From: Niallia taxi
GTDB lineage: Bacteria > Bacillota > Bacilli > Bacillales > Cytobacillaceae
Direction: 5' to 3'
DNA length: 64,000 nt
NCBI RefSeq assembly: GCF_032818155.1
Contig: NZ_CP102589.1
Coordinates: forward strand, 2,094,001-2,158,000
A program made the translations under genes and the position numbers. Each line of letters starts with the position of its first letter. The stretch's first letter is position 1. Below are positions 17,112-25,497 of this stretch, in pieces. The notes below the pieces were generated by a model. It had not been told where the DNA came from and made no database searches. It saw only the letters and a program-made list of their open reading frames with translations.

Positions 17112-18602
17112 ATGCGTGAATTTATAAAAATTAACCAAAAGGACAATGTGATTGTCGCTTTAAAGAATTTGCAAGCAGGTACGAAGCTATTGGTTGATGA
17201 AAAGGAGCTTGAATTGAAGGAGGATGTTGAAAGAGGCCATAAAATCTCCACTACATCCATTCTTAAAAACAGCGATATTATTAAATATGGATTTCCAATC
17301 GGCCATGCGACAACAGATTTACAAGCTGGTGTTTGGGTGCATACCCAAAATACGAAAACAAATCTTTCTGGAATCGAGGAATACAGTTATTTACCTCAAA
17401 TAAGTTATATCCCTGTTCAAAACGAGAAACGCACATTCAAAGGGTACAAAAGAAAAAATGGCAATGTCGGTATTCGGAATGAATTGTTTATCGTACCAAC
17501 AGTTGGCTGTGTGAACGGGATAGCTGATTTAATAGTGAAGGAATTTATTCGTGAAGTGGGGGATATTGCACCATTTGAAAACATTCAAGTTATTAAGCAT
17601 AACTATGGATGCTCACAGCTTGGGGATGACCATGAGTATACCAAAACAATCCTTGGAAATGCGGCAACACATCCGAATGCGGGTGGAGTATTAGTATTAG
17701 GACTAGGCTGTGAGAATAATATAATTGAAGATTTTAAGGAATCACTAGGGAGTATTGATGAAAGCAGGGTGAAATTTCTATCCTCTCAGTCGGTCTCTAA
17801 TGAAATAGATGCAGGAGTTGCGCTTTTGAAAGAAATTTATACTAATGCGAAAAATGATGTAAGAGAGGACGTTCCTTTATCTGAATTAAAGGTTGGGTTG
17901 AAGTGCGGAGGTTCGGACGGTTTTTCGGGCATCACCGCAAACCCTCTATTAGGCCGGTTTTCAGATTTTCTGATCGCACAGGGAGGGACAACTGTGTTGA
18001 CAGAAGTACCTGAAATGTTTGGCGCAGAAAAAATTTTAATGGAGCGTGCAGAAACAGAAGAGGTATTTCATAAGACAGTAACATTAATCAATGACTTTAA
18101 AGAATACTTCCTGCGCTATAACCAGCCTGTTTATGAGAATCCTTCGCCTGGTAACAAGCTTGGCGGAATTACCACACTTGAAGATAAGTCACTCGGCTGC
18201 ACACAAAAAGCAGGAAGTGCTGCTGTTGTAGATGTCTTGAAATATGGGGAAAAACTCGCCAAGCATGGCTTGAATCTTTTGAGTGCTCCAGGCAATGATC
18301 TCGTAGCAACATCAGCATTGGGCGCTGCAGGCTGTCAGCTTGTTTTATTTACAACAGGAAGAGGCACTCCATTTGGCAGCTTTGTGCCAACAATTAAAGT
18401 ATCGACTAACACACCGCTCTATCAAGATAAATCCCACTGGATTGATTTCAATGCAGGCAGCCTTCTTGAGAATGTAGAGGAAGAAGCTGTCCTGCAAGAA
18501 TTTATTGATTACATCATAACCGTTGCGAGCGGTCAGCTTGTTAATCATGAGAAAAATGAGTTTAGAGAGATTGCTATCTTTAAAGATGGTGTTACCTTGT
18601 AA
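17112..18602 (+). CDS. uxaA: Altronate dehydratase
   Basis: The 496-residue enzyme dehydrates D-altronate to 2-keto-3-deoxygluconate (KDG). The N-terminal SAF domain (about 1-95) ends before the linker that carries GYKRKNGNVGIRNELFIVPT, followed by the large UxaA/GarD domain with the conserved Cys/His pattern HNYGCSQLGDDHEYT, GLGCENN and LKCGGSDGFSG, probably binding the catalytic metal. Length is full. AATGGAGGG precedes the ATG. A stem-loop after the gene ends the uxaBA transcript. Confidence 0.92.
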   Translation: MREFIKINQKDNVIVALKNLQAGTKLLVDEKELELKEDVERGHKISTTSILKNSDIIKYGFPIGHATTDLQAGVWVHTQNTKTNLSGIEEYSYLPQISYIPVQNEKRTFKGYKRKNGNVGIRNELFIVPTVGCVNGIADLIVKEFIREVGDIAPFENIQVIKHNYGCSQLGDDHEYTKTILGNAATHPNAGGVLVLGLGCENNIIEDFKESLGSIDESRVKFLSSQSVSNEIDAGVALLKEIYTNAKNDVREDVPLSELKVGLKCGGSDGFSGITANPLLGRFSDFLIAQGGTTVLTEVPEMFGAEKILMERAETEEVFHKTVTLINDFKEYFLRYNQPVYENPSPGNKLGGITTLEDKSLGCTQKAGSAAVVDVLKYGEKLAKHGLNLLSAPGNDLVATSALGAAGCQLVLFTTGRGTPFGSFVPTIKVSTNTPLYQDKSHWIDFNAGSLLENVEEEAVLQEFIDYIITVASGQLVNHEKNEFREIAIFKDGVTL

Positions 18603-18605
18603 TTT

Positions 18606-18642
18606 GAAGGGTGTGATGTGTTCACACCCTTTAAAATATTTT
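18606..18642 (+). terminator. Terminator after uxaA
   Basis: AAGGGTGTGA pairs with TTCACACCCTT, followed by an AT-rich tail. Confidence 0.7.
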
Positions 18643-18654
18643 GTGACAATAATT

Positions 18655-18714
18655 TGAAAACGATTGCTCAACGTTGAGCAATCCACTATAATGATTTTAT
18701 TGTTAACGTTAACA
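18655..18714 (+). promoter_or_regulatory. Control region of the uronate transporter operon: cre-like site, 22-bp palindrome, promoter and LacI operator 3
   Basis: A cre-like sequence TGAAAACGATTGCT (18655-18668) runs into a perfect palindrome GATTGCTCAAC/GTTGAGCAATC (18662-18683). A promoter TTGCTC (18664-18669), 17-bp spacer and TATAAT (18687-18692) overlaps it. A perfect TGTTAACGTTAACA operator follows at 18701-18714. The palindrome covers the -35 and is different from the LacI operator, so a second regulator is likely. Confidence 0.7.
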
Positions 18715-18777
18715 TAAAGTGCATCATTCATTAAGAAGAAAGCAAATCTTTAGTTCATTGTTAGGAGAGAAGGAAAT

Positions 18778-20277
18778 ATGGCTAGAAAAATAGGTTTGAC
18801 ACATCAACTTGCATATGGAAGCGGCAATTTATTAGGAAGTGGAGCTTTAGCAATCAGTGGCGCTTGGCTCATGTACTTTTTAACAACCTTTTGTGGATTG
18901 TCTGCAGTTCAAGCTGCTTCCATCTTTTCTATTGCAAGTATGGTGGATGCGATAAGTAATCCTATCATGGGATTTATTACAGATAATTTCCACAAAACAA
19001 AACTAGGCAGAAAATTCGGTAGGAGAAGATTTTTTATTTTGCTCGGTATTCCCCTCATGCTTGTTTATCCAATGATTTGGGTTGAAGGATTTGGTTACTG
19101 GTATTATCTATCAACCTATATTTTATTTGAACTGATCTATACTGGAATCATGGTTCCTTATGAAACGATAGCGACCGAGATGACAGATAGTTTCAGTATG
19201 CGGACGAAGCTGACCGGATACAAGGCTATTTTTGGTAAAATCGCAGGATTCTTGGCTGCATTTATTCCTGGCCGATTTATTGCTGAATACGGACAAGATG
19301 TGGCCACACCATTTCTATACACGGGAATGGTATATGGAGTCATCATGATGCTCGCAATGATAGCGCTATATTTCTTCTCATGGGAAAGACCGTTTGAAAG
19401 TATTAAGAATGAAGAAAGCGGAGGCAATCTTTTTGAATCTTTAAAAAAGCTTGTAGTTGATATGCTGTCTACTTTCAAAATAAGGACATTTCGTCATCAT
19501 TTAGGAATGTACTTGTTTGGATTTGGTGCTGAGTGGCTGTTTGCTTCCATGTTCACTTATTTTATCATTTTTGGTTTAGGTCACAGCTCAGAAGTGGTAT
19601 CAAATCTCAACAGTATGAATTCTATTCTCCAACTGATTTTCACAGCCATTTTTATTGGCATATGCTTAAAGATGGGATTTGCCAAGCCATACAGAATGGC
19701 ATTAACGGTTGTTATTATGACAGTAGTTGGCTACGCAGCTTTATATTTCACTGGTTCATCCAATTTGATGATACTAATAATCGTTATAACCGCTATATTT
19801 GGATTTGGAACTGGCGGAGTTTACTATATTCCATGGACAGTTTATACTTTCCTCGCAGATGTAGATGAGCTCGTTACAGGAAGGAGACGAGAAGGGATTT
19901 ATGCAGGAACGATGACGTTTGCAGGAAAGCTTGTACGCGCAGTTATCGTTTTCCTGTTAGGGTGGATTTTAGAACAGTTCGGTTTTGTGTCAGGCAAAGC
20001 AGTCCAGCCTGAATCGGCTGTAAATGCAATAGTTTGGGTTTTAGCAGTCGGCGTTATAGGATTGGCGTTAATTGCTATCTTTGTAACCTACAAGATGAAG
20101 CTCGACCGCAAAACACATGCGATGATAATTAAAGAAATTGAACGTATTAACAATGGTGGTTCAAAACTGGAAGTTGACAAAGAAACGAAGGAAATGGTGG
20201 AATATCTTACAGGATTTAAGTATGAAGAGTGTTTTGGCAATAAAACGCTCGGATACCAAGCGAGAAAGACTGTTTAG
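18778..20277 (+). CDS. GPH-family sugar/uronide:cation symporter
   Basis: The 499-residue membrane protein has about twelve helices and belongs to the glycoside-pentoside-hexuronide (MelB-type) symporters. Landmarks are KIGLTHQLAYGSGNLLGS at the start, the SMVDAISNPIMGFITDNF segment near residue 57, followed by a basic loop KLGRKFGRRRFFILLG, and PYETIATEMT near 125. Family members near uxa genes import galacturonides or glucuronides. Its place before the GH105 hydrolase and uxaC suggests import of unsaturated galacturonyl oligomers or free galacturonate (inference). AGGAGAGAAGG precedes the ATG. Confidence 0.88.
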   Translation: MARKIGLTHQLAYGSGNLLGSGALAISGAWLMYFLTTFCGLSAVQAASIFSIASMVDAISNPIMGFITDNFHKTKLGRKFGRRRFFILLGIPLMLVYPMIWVEGFGYWYYLSTYILFELIYTGIMVPYETIATEMTDSFSMRTKLTGYKAIFGKIAGFLAAFIPGRFIAEYGQDVATPFLYTGMVYGVIMMLAMIALYFFSWERPFESIKNEESGGNLFESLKKLVVDMLSTFKIRTFRHHLGMYLFGFGAEWLFASMFTYFIIFGLGHSSEVVSNLNSMNSILQLIFTAIFIGICLKMGFAKPYRMALTVVIMTVVGYAALYFTGSSNLMILIIVITAIFGFGTGGVYYIPWTVYTFLADVDELVTGRRREGIYAGTMTFAGKLVRAVIVFLLGWILEQFGFVSGKAVQPESAVNAIVWVLAVGVIGLALIAIFVTYKMKLDRKTHAMIIKEIERINNGGSKLEVDKETKEMVEYLTGFKYEECFGNKTLGYQARKTV

Positions 20278-20317
20278 TTAAATGGAAGGAATAATGAGTT
20301 TATTCTTGAAAAATAGG

Positions 20318-20362
20318 TTGTAAACCCTTACACTTATTCATATAAATGTTAACGTGAACATT
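20318..20362 (+). promoter_or_regulatory. Promoter and LacI operator 4 before the GH105 gene
   Basis: TTGTAA (20318-20323), a 17-bp spacer and TATAAA (20341-20346). The operator AATGTTAACGTGAACATT (20345-20362) starts within the -10. Confidence 0.75.
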
Positions 20363-20399
20363 TCAGCGGATGTATAAATAACTTTTCGAGGTGATAAAA

Positions 20400-21533
20400 T
20401 TGGAAAAAGTATTTGAAAAGAAGCAGACGTATAACAACTGGGGGGCAAAAGCTGCCAAAAGCGTGATGGAAAGAAAGCCGAATATCAATCCGAGAATGAG
20501 GTGGGAATATGAGGATGGCGTTGTCCTTGAAGGCATGTACCTATTATGGAAACAAACTGGTGACAGGGAGTATTTGGATTATATAAGAAGAAATCTAGAC
20601 TTATTCGTTGATGGGGTTGGCAATATACCGAAGTACAGCTTACAGGAATTTAATATTGACCATGTAAATAACGGCAAAATTTTGATTGATCTGTATAACG
20701 AAACAAAAGATGAAAGGTATAAAAAGGCTGTTGATTTGTTGAGAGAACAGCTTCGTCGACATCCACGTACTATGGAAGGCTCATTTTGGCATAAACAAAT
20801 TTATCCTTACCAAGTATGGCTTGACGGTTTGTATATGGGATCTGTGTTTTACGGAAAGTACATCCATACTTACGGCGAAGAGGAGAATTGGGATGACGTA
20901 ATCAATCAATTTTTACTTTGTGAAAAGAATACGAAGGATGATAAAACGGGATTATTACATCATGCCTATGATGAAACGAGAGAGCAGCCATGGGCTGATA
21001 AGGAAACAGGACTTTCACAGCACTTTTGGGGACGCTCTGTTGGCTGGTTTGCGATGGCACTTGTAGATGTTCTCGACTATTTGGACGGAAATGAACAGAA
21101 ACAAAGATTAATAGTGATGCTAAAGGATGTACTGGAAGCGGTTATGAAATTCCAGGATAAAGAGACGGCACTATGGTATCAAATTCTTGACCAAGGAACT
21201 AGAAAAGGAAATTACCTTGAATCTTCCTGTAGCTGCATGTTTCTTTATGCCATTGCCAAAGGTGTGCGCAAAGGTTATTTAGAGGAAGCATGGTATGAGA
21301 TTGCTGAAAAAATATATGAAGGAATCCTTGATGAATTTATAACAGAAACAAAGGAAGGTTATATCAATGTTAATAAAATCTGCTATGTCGGCGGACTTGG
21401 GGGTGCAGATAAGCGTGATGGCACCTTCACTTATTATATAAGTGAACCAATTGTAACAAATGACCATAAAGGCTTAGGACCATTTATTTTGGCAAGTGCA
21501 GAAATGGAATGGCTTAATAAAGGGAGAAGGTAG
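20400..21533 (+). CDS. GH105 unsaturated rhamnogalacturonyl hydrolase
   Basis: This roughly 377-residue cytoplasmic glycoside hydrolase of family 105 (YteR/YesR type) releases the unsaturated uronic acid left by pectate or rhamnogalacturonan lyases. The fold is an (alpha/alpha)6 barrel. Family residues seen are the Asp in FNIDHVNNGKILID near residue 84, the second acidic site in YPYQVWLDGLYMGS near 140, and HFWGRSVGWFAMALVDVLDY near 210. No signal peptide is seen, so the substrate must be imported. TTG 20400 is preferred over GTG 20391 because GAGGTGAT is then the ribosome site. uxaC starts eight bases after the stop. Confidence 0.88.
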   Translation: MEKVFEKKQTYNNWGAKAAKSVMERKPNINPRMRWEYEDGVVLEGMYLLWKQTGDREYLDYIRRNLDLFVDGVGNIPKYSLQEFNIDHVNNGKILIDLYNETKDERYKKAVDLLREQLRRHPRTMEGSFWHKQIYPYQVWLDGLYMGSVFYGKYIHTYGEEENWDDVINQFLLCEKNTKDDKTGLLHHAYDETREQPWADKETGLSQHFWGRSVGWFAMALVDVLDYLDGNEQKQRLIVMLKDVLEAVMKFQDKETALWYQILDQGTRKGNYLESSCSCMFLYAIAKGVRKGYLEEAWYEIAEKIYEGILDEFITETKEGYINVNKICYVGGLGGADKRDGTFTYYISEPIVTNDHKGLGPFILASAEMEWLNKGRR

Positions 21534-21541
21534 GGAAAAAC

Positions 21542-22954
21542 ATGAAGCGATTTATGGATGAAGAAACGTTTCTGCTAAACAATGAAACTGCTAAACTACT
21601 TTATCATGACTATGCAAGCAATCTTCCAATTATAGATTATCATTGCCATTTGGACCCGCAAGCAATCGCAGAGAATAGAGGCTTTGAGAGTATAACAGAA
21701 ATATGGCTAGCTGGTGACCATTATAAATGGCGTGCAATGCGTACATTCGGAATAGAAGAAGCGTTTATAACAGGAAATAGGACAGATGAGGAAAAGTTCC
21801 AGGCTTGGGCGAAGACCTTGCCGTATACAATTGGTAATCCGCTTCTCCATTGGTCTGCGATGGAAATGAAAAAATACTTTGGTGTGGAAGAACAGCTCTC
21901 AAGCGACAATTGGCGGGACATTTATGATGTTTGTAACAGACAAATCAAAAGCGAAGGCTTCCATGTCCAAAAGCTCATAACAGATTCGAATGTGGAGTGG
22001 ATTTGTACAACAGATGACCCAACGGATGTGTTGCAACATCATAAAGCTATTGCTGGCAGTGCTTTTTCTACATCTGTTACCCCAACGTTTAGGCCGGATC
22101 GGCTGTTAAGAATTGACAGAGAAGACTATAACGAATATATAGATCATTTAGGGGAAGCTGTGGGCTTTTCGATAGACAATTTCCCACTGCTTGTCGATGC
22201 AATTATGATGCGGATGGATTATTTTCATGCAAACGGCTGCTTTATTTCTGATCATGCCTTTACAAGCATTCCATTTGCAAGAGCAACAGACAAAGAGCTG
22301 TCTGCCATATTTACTAAAAGACGTGCAAATATTTTGCTGTCAGAGCATGAAGTGGAGCAATATACGACAGAGCTGCTGCTTTTACTTGGACGGAAATATG
22401 CAGAACTAGGCTGGACTATGCAGCTCCATATAGGTGCAGCAAGAGATCCTAACACAAGAATGCTGCAAAAGCTTGGATCTGATTCTGGCTTTGACTTTAT
22501 TGGTGACTGGAACTATGGGGAGAAGCTTGCCTTGTTTATGAATGAGTTGGAATATGAGGATAAACTTCCGAGAACAATTCTTTATAATTTAAATGCAGTT
22601 CATAATGACATGCTGGCAACATTGGCAGGTTCTTTTCAGAAGGAAGGTATTAAAGGGAAAGTTCAGTTTGGAACTGCCTGGTGGTTTAATGATCAGAAGG
22701 ATGGCATGGAGAAACAGCTTAGCTCCCTTTCTAATTTTGGGCTGCTTAGCACATTCGTCGGTATGCTGACAGATTCCCGCTCCTTCCTGTCCTATCCTAG
22801 ACATGATTATTTCAGACGGATTTTGTGTAATCTTATCGGCACATGGGTGGAATCAGGGGAAGCACCTAATGATAAAAAGCTTCTCGGAAAAATAGTGCAA
22901 GACATTTCTTATAACAATGCATTTGAATACTTTAGGCTAGGCGAGAGAAAATAG
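21542..22954 (+). CDS. uxaC: Glucuronate/galacturonate isomerase
   Basis: The 470-residue metal-dependent isomerase converts D-galacturonate to D-tagaturonate (and glucuronate to fructuronate). The amidohydrolase-like fold shows its metal-binding HxH in IIDYHCHLDPQAIA near residue 34, the family GDHYKWRAMR segment, and MQLHIGAARDPNTR near 297. The C-terminal LIGTWVESGEAPND is typical. It follows the GH105 gene with almost no gap and ends in a strong terminator. No uxuA/uxuB genes are present here, so the galacturonate branch is the one supported locally. Confidence 0.93.
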   Translation: MKRFMDEETFLLNNETAKLLYHDYASNLPIIDYHCHLDPQAIAENRGFESITEIWLAGDHYKWRAMRTFGIEEAFITGNRTDEEKFQAWAKTLPYTIGNPLLHWSAMEMKKYFGVEEQLSSDNWRDIYDVCNRQIKSEGFHVQKLITDSNVEWICTTDDPTDVLQHHKAIAGSAFSTSVTPTFRPDRLLRIDREDYNEYIDHLGEAVGFSIDNFPLLVDAIMMRMDYFHANGCFISDHAFTSIPFARATDKELSAIFTKRRANILLSEHEVEQYTTELLLLLGRKYAELGWTMQLHIGAARDPNTRMLQKLGSDSGFDFIGDWNYGEKLALFMNELEYEDKLPRTILYNLNAVHNDMLATLAGSFQKEGIKGKVQFGTAWWFNDQKDGMEKQLSSLSNFGLLSTFVGMLTDSRSFLSYPRHDYFRRILCNLIGTWVESGEAPNDKKLLGKIVQDISYNNAFEYFRLGERK

Positions 22955-22964
22955 AAGCAATAGG

Positions 22965-23007
22965 AAACGAAAGCTCTTGCTGATATTAGCAAGAGCTTTC
23001 GTTTTTT
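22965..23007. terminator. Strong terminator after uxaC, also serving the IclR gene
   Basis: AACGAAAGCTCTTGCT pairs with AGCAAGAGCTTTCGTT, followed by a T-run. It lies between convergent genes. Confidence 0.88.
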
Positions 23008-23019
23008 TGTATTGCTTCC

Positions 23020-23784
23020 TTATAAGGAAGCAATAATATCTTTTTTTATCTTTTCTTGGCAGCTTTGAACAGCTTTAATCACCTTTTGCTCAAACTCCTC
23101 TGATACTCTGTATTTTGGGGTACTGACACTGATGGCACCATAGTTTTTTTCATTGATTGATATGGAGGCACCTATACAAAATACTTCCTCTTCATGTTCA
23201 CAATTATCATTGGCATAACCAAGGCTTCTGATGCTTGCAATTTCCTTGCGAAAGCCAGCTTTTGTTGTAATGGTGTTTTCTGTCATTTTAACCAAATTAT
23301 TTTTTTCAAGGTATTCTTCGACCTCGTCATCGCCGCGTTCAGCAAGGACCGCTTTTCCCATTGCAGAACAATAAATGGGAATACTTTTGCCGACTTTTGA
23401 ATAAAGGCAAATCGGGTTTTTGCTTTCAATTTTGGCAATATACACGATATTTGTTTTATCCTGGATACCAAGGTGAACAGTTTCGCCTGTTTCTGCTTGT
23501 AATGCTTCAAGATGAGGCTGGGCAATCTCTTTTATATCAAGATGCTGTATGGCTCTATTGGCATATTTAATAATTGTCGGACCAAGAGAGAACTTTTTTA
23601 ATTCTGTGTCTTTTTGAACGTATCCAATGTAATTTAGTGTTTCCAGTATCTTTAACGCAGTAGAATTCGTTAATTCGGTTTCTTTTGCGATTGTGTACAA
23701 TGCTTGCGGCTCCTGACAGTCTGCCAAGTAGGCTAATATTCTGTCTGCTTTCAGCAAAACAGTTCCATATAGTTGTTTTTCCAT
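23020..23784 (-). CDS. IclR-family regulator (Gram-negative KdgR-type)
   Basis: The 254-residue protein has an N-terminal winged helix (LLKADRILAYLADCQEPQ, then ELTNSTALKILETLNYIGY) and a C-terminal IclR effector domain (LDIKEIAQPHLEALQAETGE, KSIPIYCSAMGKAVLAE, and CIGASISIN). IclR proteins of this kind control KDG metabolism in many bacteria. Here the gene lies between uxaC and kdgA and shares a transcript with the isomerase-like gene. It is the best local candidate to control the divergent kdgA-kdgK-kduI-kduD operon, which has no TGTTAACGT operator. Confidence 0.85.
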   Translation of the reverse strand: MEKQLYGTVLLKADRILAYLADCQEPQALYTIAKETELTNSTALKILETLNYIGYVQKDTELKKFSLGPTIIKYANRAIQHLDIKEIAQPHLEALQAETGETVHLGIQDKTNIVYIAKIESKNPICLYSKVGKSIPIYCSAMGKAVLAERGDDEVEEYLEKNNLVKMTENTITTKAGFRKEIASIRSLGYANDNCEHEEEVFCIGASISINEKNYGAISVSTPKYRVSEEFEQKVIKAVQSCQEKIKKDIIASL

Positions 23785-23839
23785 TGACTTCCTTCCTTTT
23801 TCACGCGGAAAGGGAAAAATTCACTCCCTTCCATCAGCT

Positions 23840-24682
23840 TTAGTTGATACTATTGTACACGTTTCTTATGAAATCCGCACTTTCCTTGATATGAGGTTCT
23901 GTGGTCGATTCCATCAAATAATACATAAAAGGCTTCTTTTTCTTGAAGCATGTAAACAGCTTTTTATAGTCAAGCTGTCCTTTTCCTACAGGAACCGTCA
24001 TTATTTTGTTGTCTTCTATCATAAAATCTTTTAAGTGGACAATGGCAATTCTGTCGCCAAACAGCTCGGCAGATTCCAAAAAGAGTTTTTCCTGGTCATG
24101 ATAGTTATCAAGTGTGATGAAGTTAACAGGATCATAGATAACTTGCAGGTTATTAGAATCGACAATATCCAATAATCTCTTCATATGAAATGGAGTGTGG
24201 ATAGGGTGGTTAATGCCACCTTCAATTCCGACGATAACCCCAAACTTTTCAGCTTCAGCAACAAGCTCTTTTACACTAACTGAAACTCTTTGAAACGCTT
24301 CTTCGGTGAAGTTTTCCTCCGTGTATTCCATTACTTCCAGAATATTGCCAGTTTCAGTTCCGACAATACTGCAATTGAAATCTCGTGCATATCTTACATG
24401 CTCTTTAAATCTTGTTAATTCTTGCTGCCGAATTTCAGGATTAGGATGAATCATATTAATATAACAGCCTAGCACCGCAATTTGTATGCCAGCTTGGTTG
24501 AAGGCTCCACTAATGTGGGAAGCGAGGCCTGTGGAAAGGCTGCCGTTTCGTATGTTCAATGAAGGGAATGATTTTGCGAGAGCTAATTGGACAGCAGAAA
24601 ATCCTTTATTGGCAGCTTCATTTGCCAATTCTTCCAGTGAATGGCTAGTTAAATCATGCGCTCTAATACCTAAATTAATCAT
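23840..24682 (-). CDS. TIM-barrel sugar isomerase/epimerase-like protein
   Basis: The 280-residue protein belongs to the xylose-isomerase-like AP_endonuc_2 fold. Landmarks are NLGIRAHDL, the ALGxGF-like AANKGFSAVQLAL, the metal-site strands IVGIEGGINHP, VIYDPVNFIT and IAIVHLKDF, and the terminal KGQLDYKKLFTCF. These provide the Glu, Asp and His ligands expected for a divalent metal. It is encoded upstream of the IclR gene on the same strand, 55 bp apart. A role in uronate or keto-sugar isomerisation is suggested by position only; the substrate is unknown. Confidence 0.75.
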   Translation of the reverse strand: MINLGIRAHDLTSHSLEELANEAANKGFSAVQLALAKSFPSLNIRNGSLSTGLASHISGAFNQAGIQIAVLGCYINMIHPNPEIRQQELTRFKEHVRYARDFNCSIVGTETGNILEVMEYTEENFTEEAFQRVSVSVKELVAEAEKFGVIVGIEGGINHPIHTPFHMKRLLDIVDSNNLQVIYDPVNFITLDNYHDQEKLFLESAELFGDRIAIVHLKDFMIEDNKIMTVPVGKGQLDYKKLFTCFKKKKPFMYYLMESTTEPHIKESADFIRNVYNSIN

Positions 24683-24741
24683 TTTCCTTTTCCTCCCTTA
24701 AATGGCGAAATTAATTTTAATTAGCAAAAATTTGTTTTTTC

Positions 24742-24770
24742 TTGAATTCGTTTTCAATAGAAGCTATAAT
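24742..24770 (+). promoter_or_regulatory. Promoter of kdgAK-kduID with embedded cre
   Basis: TTGAAT (24742-24747), a 17-bp spacer and TATAAT (24765-24770). TGAATTCGTTTTCA (24743-24756) fits the cre consensus with one mismatch and lies over the -35 and spacer, so CcpA would block the promoter. Downstream, GTTTCC occurs twice around AAATAATAAATGGA (24778-24803), a possible IclR-type site. Confidence 0.7.
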
Positions 24771-24843
24771 GAACTTGTGTTTCCAAATAATAAATGGAGT
24801 TTCCTTATAAGAAATTATATAACGTTATTTTCGGAGGTGCAAG

Positions 24844-25497
24844 ATGAATAAAGCAAATACTTTGAAAAAAGTGACAGATTGTGGGGTTGTTGCAGTAATC
24901 CGGGCAACCACACCTGAAGAAGCCGTTAAAACATCTCAAGCATGTGTTGAGGGAGGAATCACCGGGATTGAAGTAACCTTCACAGTGCAAAATGCAGAAA
25001 AGGCTATTAAGGAGCTGGTAGAAAGCTACCAAAACTCAAACGATGTTGTCATTGGAGCAGGAACAGTGTTGGATGCTCATACAGCAAGGCTTGCTATTAT
25101 GGCAGGTGCCCAGTTTATTGTCAGTCCATGTTTTGACAAGGAAACTGCTAAACTATGTAACTTGTATCAAATTCCGTATATGCCAGGATGTATGACGGTG
25201 ACAGAAATGAAACAGGCCCTTGAATATGGTGCCGATATAATCAAGCTCTTTCCTGGAAGCGCCTTTGGACCTGATTATGTAAAGGCTGTGAAAGCACCAC
25301 TTCCACATGTGAACATTATGCCAACTGGTGGTGTAAGCCTGGAAAATATTCATGAATGGATTGGGAACGGCTGTGCAGCTGTTGGTGTAGGCGGCAACTT
25401 GGTAGCACCAGCTAGTGTGGGCAATTTTGAGCAAGTTACCGCCTATGCGAGGCAGTATGTAGAAAAAGTAAAGGAAGCTAGAGGCAAATCTTCATGA
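24844..25497 (+). CDS. kdgA: KDPG/KHG aldolase
   Basis: The 217-residue class I aldolase splits 2-keto-3-deoxy-6-phosphogluconate into pyruvate and glyceraldehyde-3-phosphate. The family signatures are visible: GVVAVIRATTPEEA at the start, the catalytic Glu in GGITGIEVTFT near residue 41, VGAGTV-like IGAGTVLDA, and the Schiff-base Lys in GADIIKLFPGSAFGPDYVKA near 135. Its end overlaps kdgK by four bases (ATGA), indicating translational coupling. AGGTGCAAG provides the ribosome site. Confidence 0.93.
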   Translation: MNKANTLKKVTDCGVVAVIRATTPEEAVKTSQACVEGGITGIEVTFTVQNAEKAIKELVESYQNSNDVVIGAGTVLDAHTARLAIMAGAQFIVSPCFDKETAKLCNLYQIPYMPGCMTVTEMKQALEYGADIIKLFPGSAFGPDYVKAVKAPLPHVNIMPTGGVSLENIHEWIGNGCAAVGVGGNLVAPASVGNFEQVTAYARQYVEKVKEARGKSS

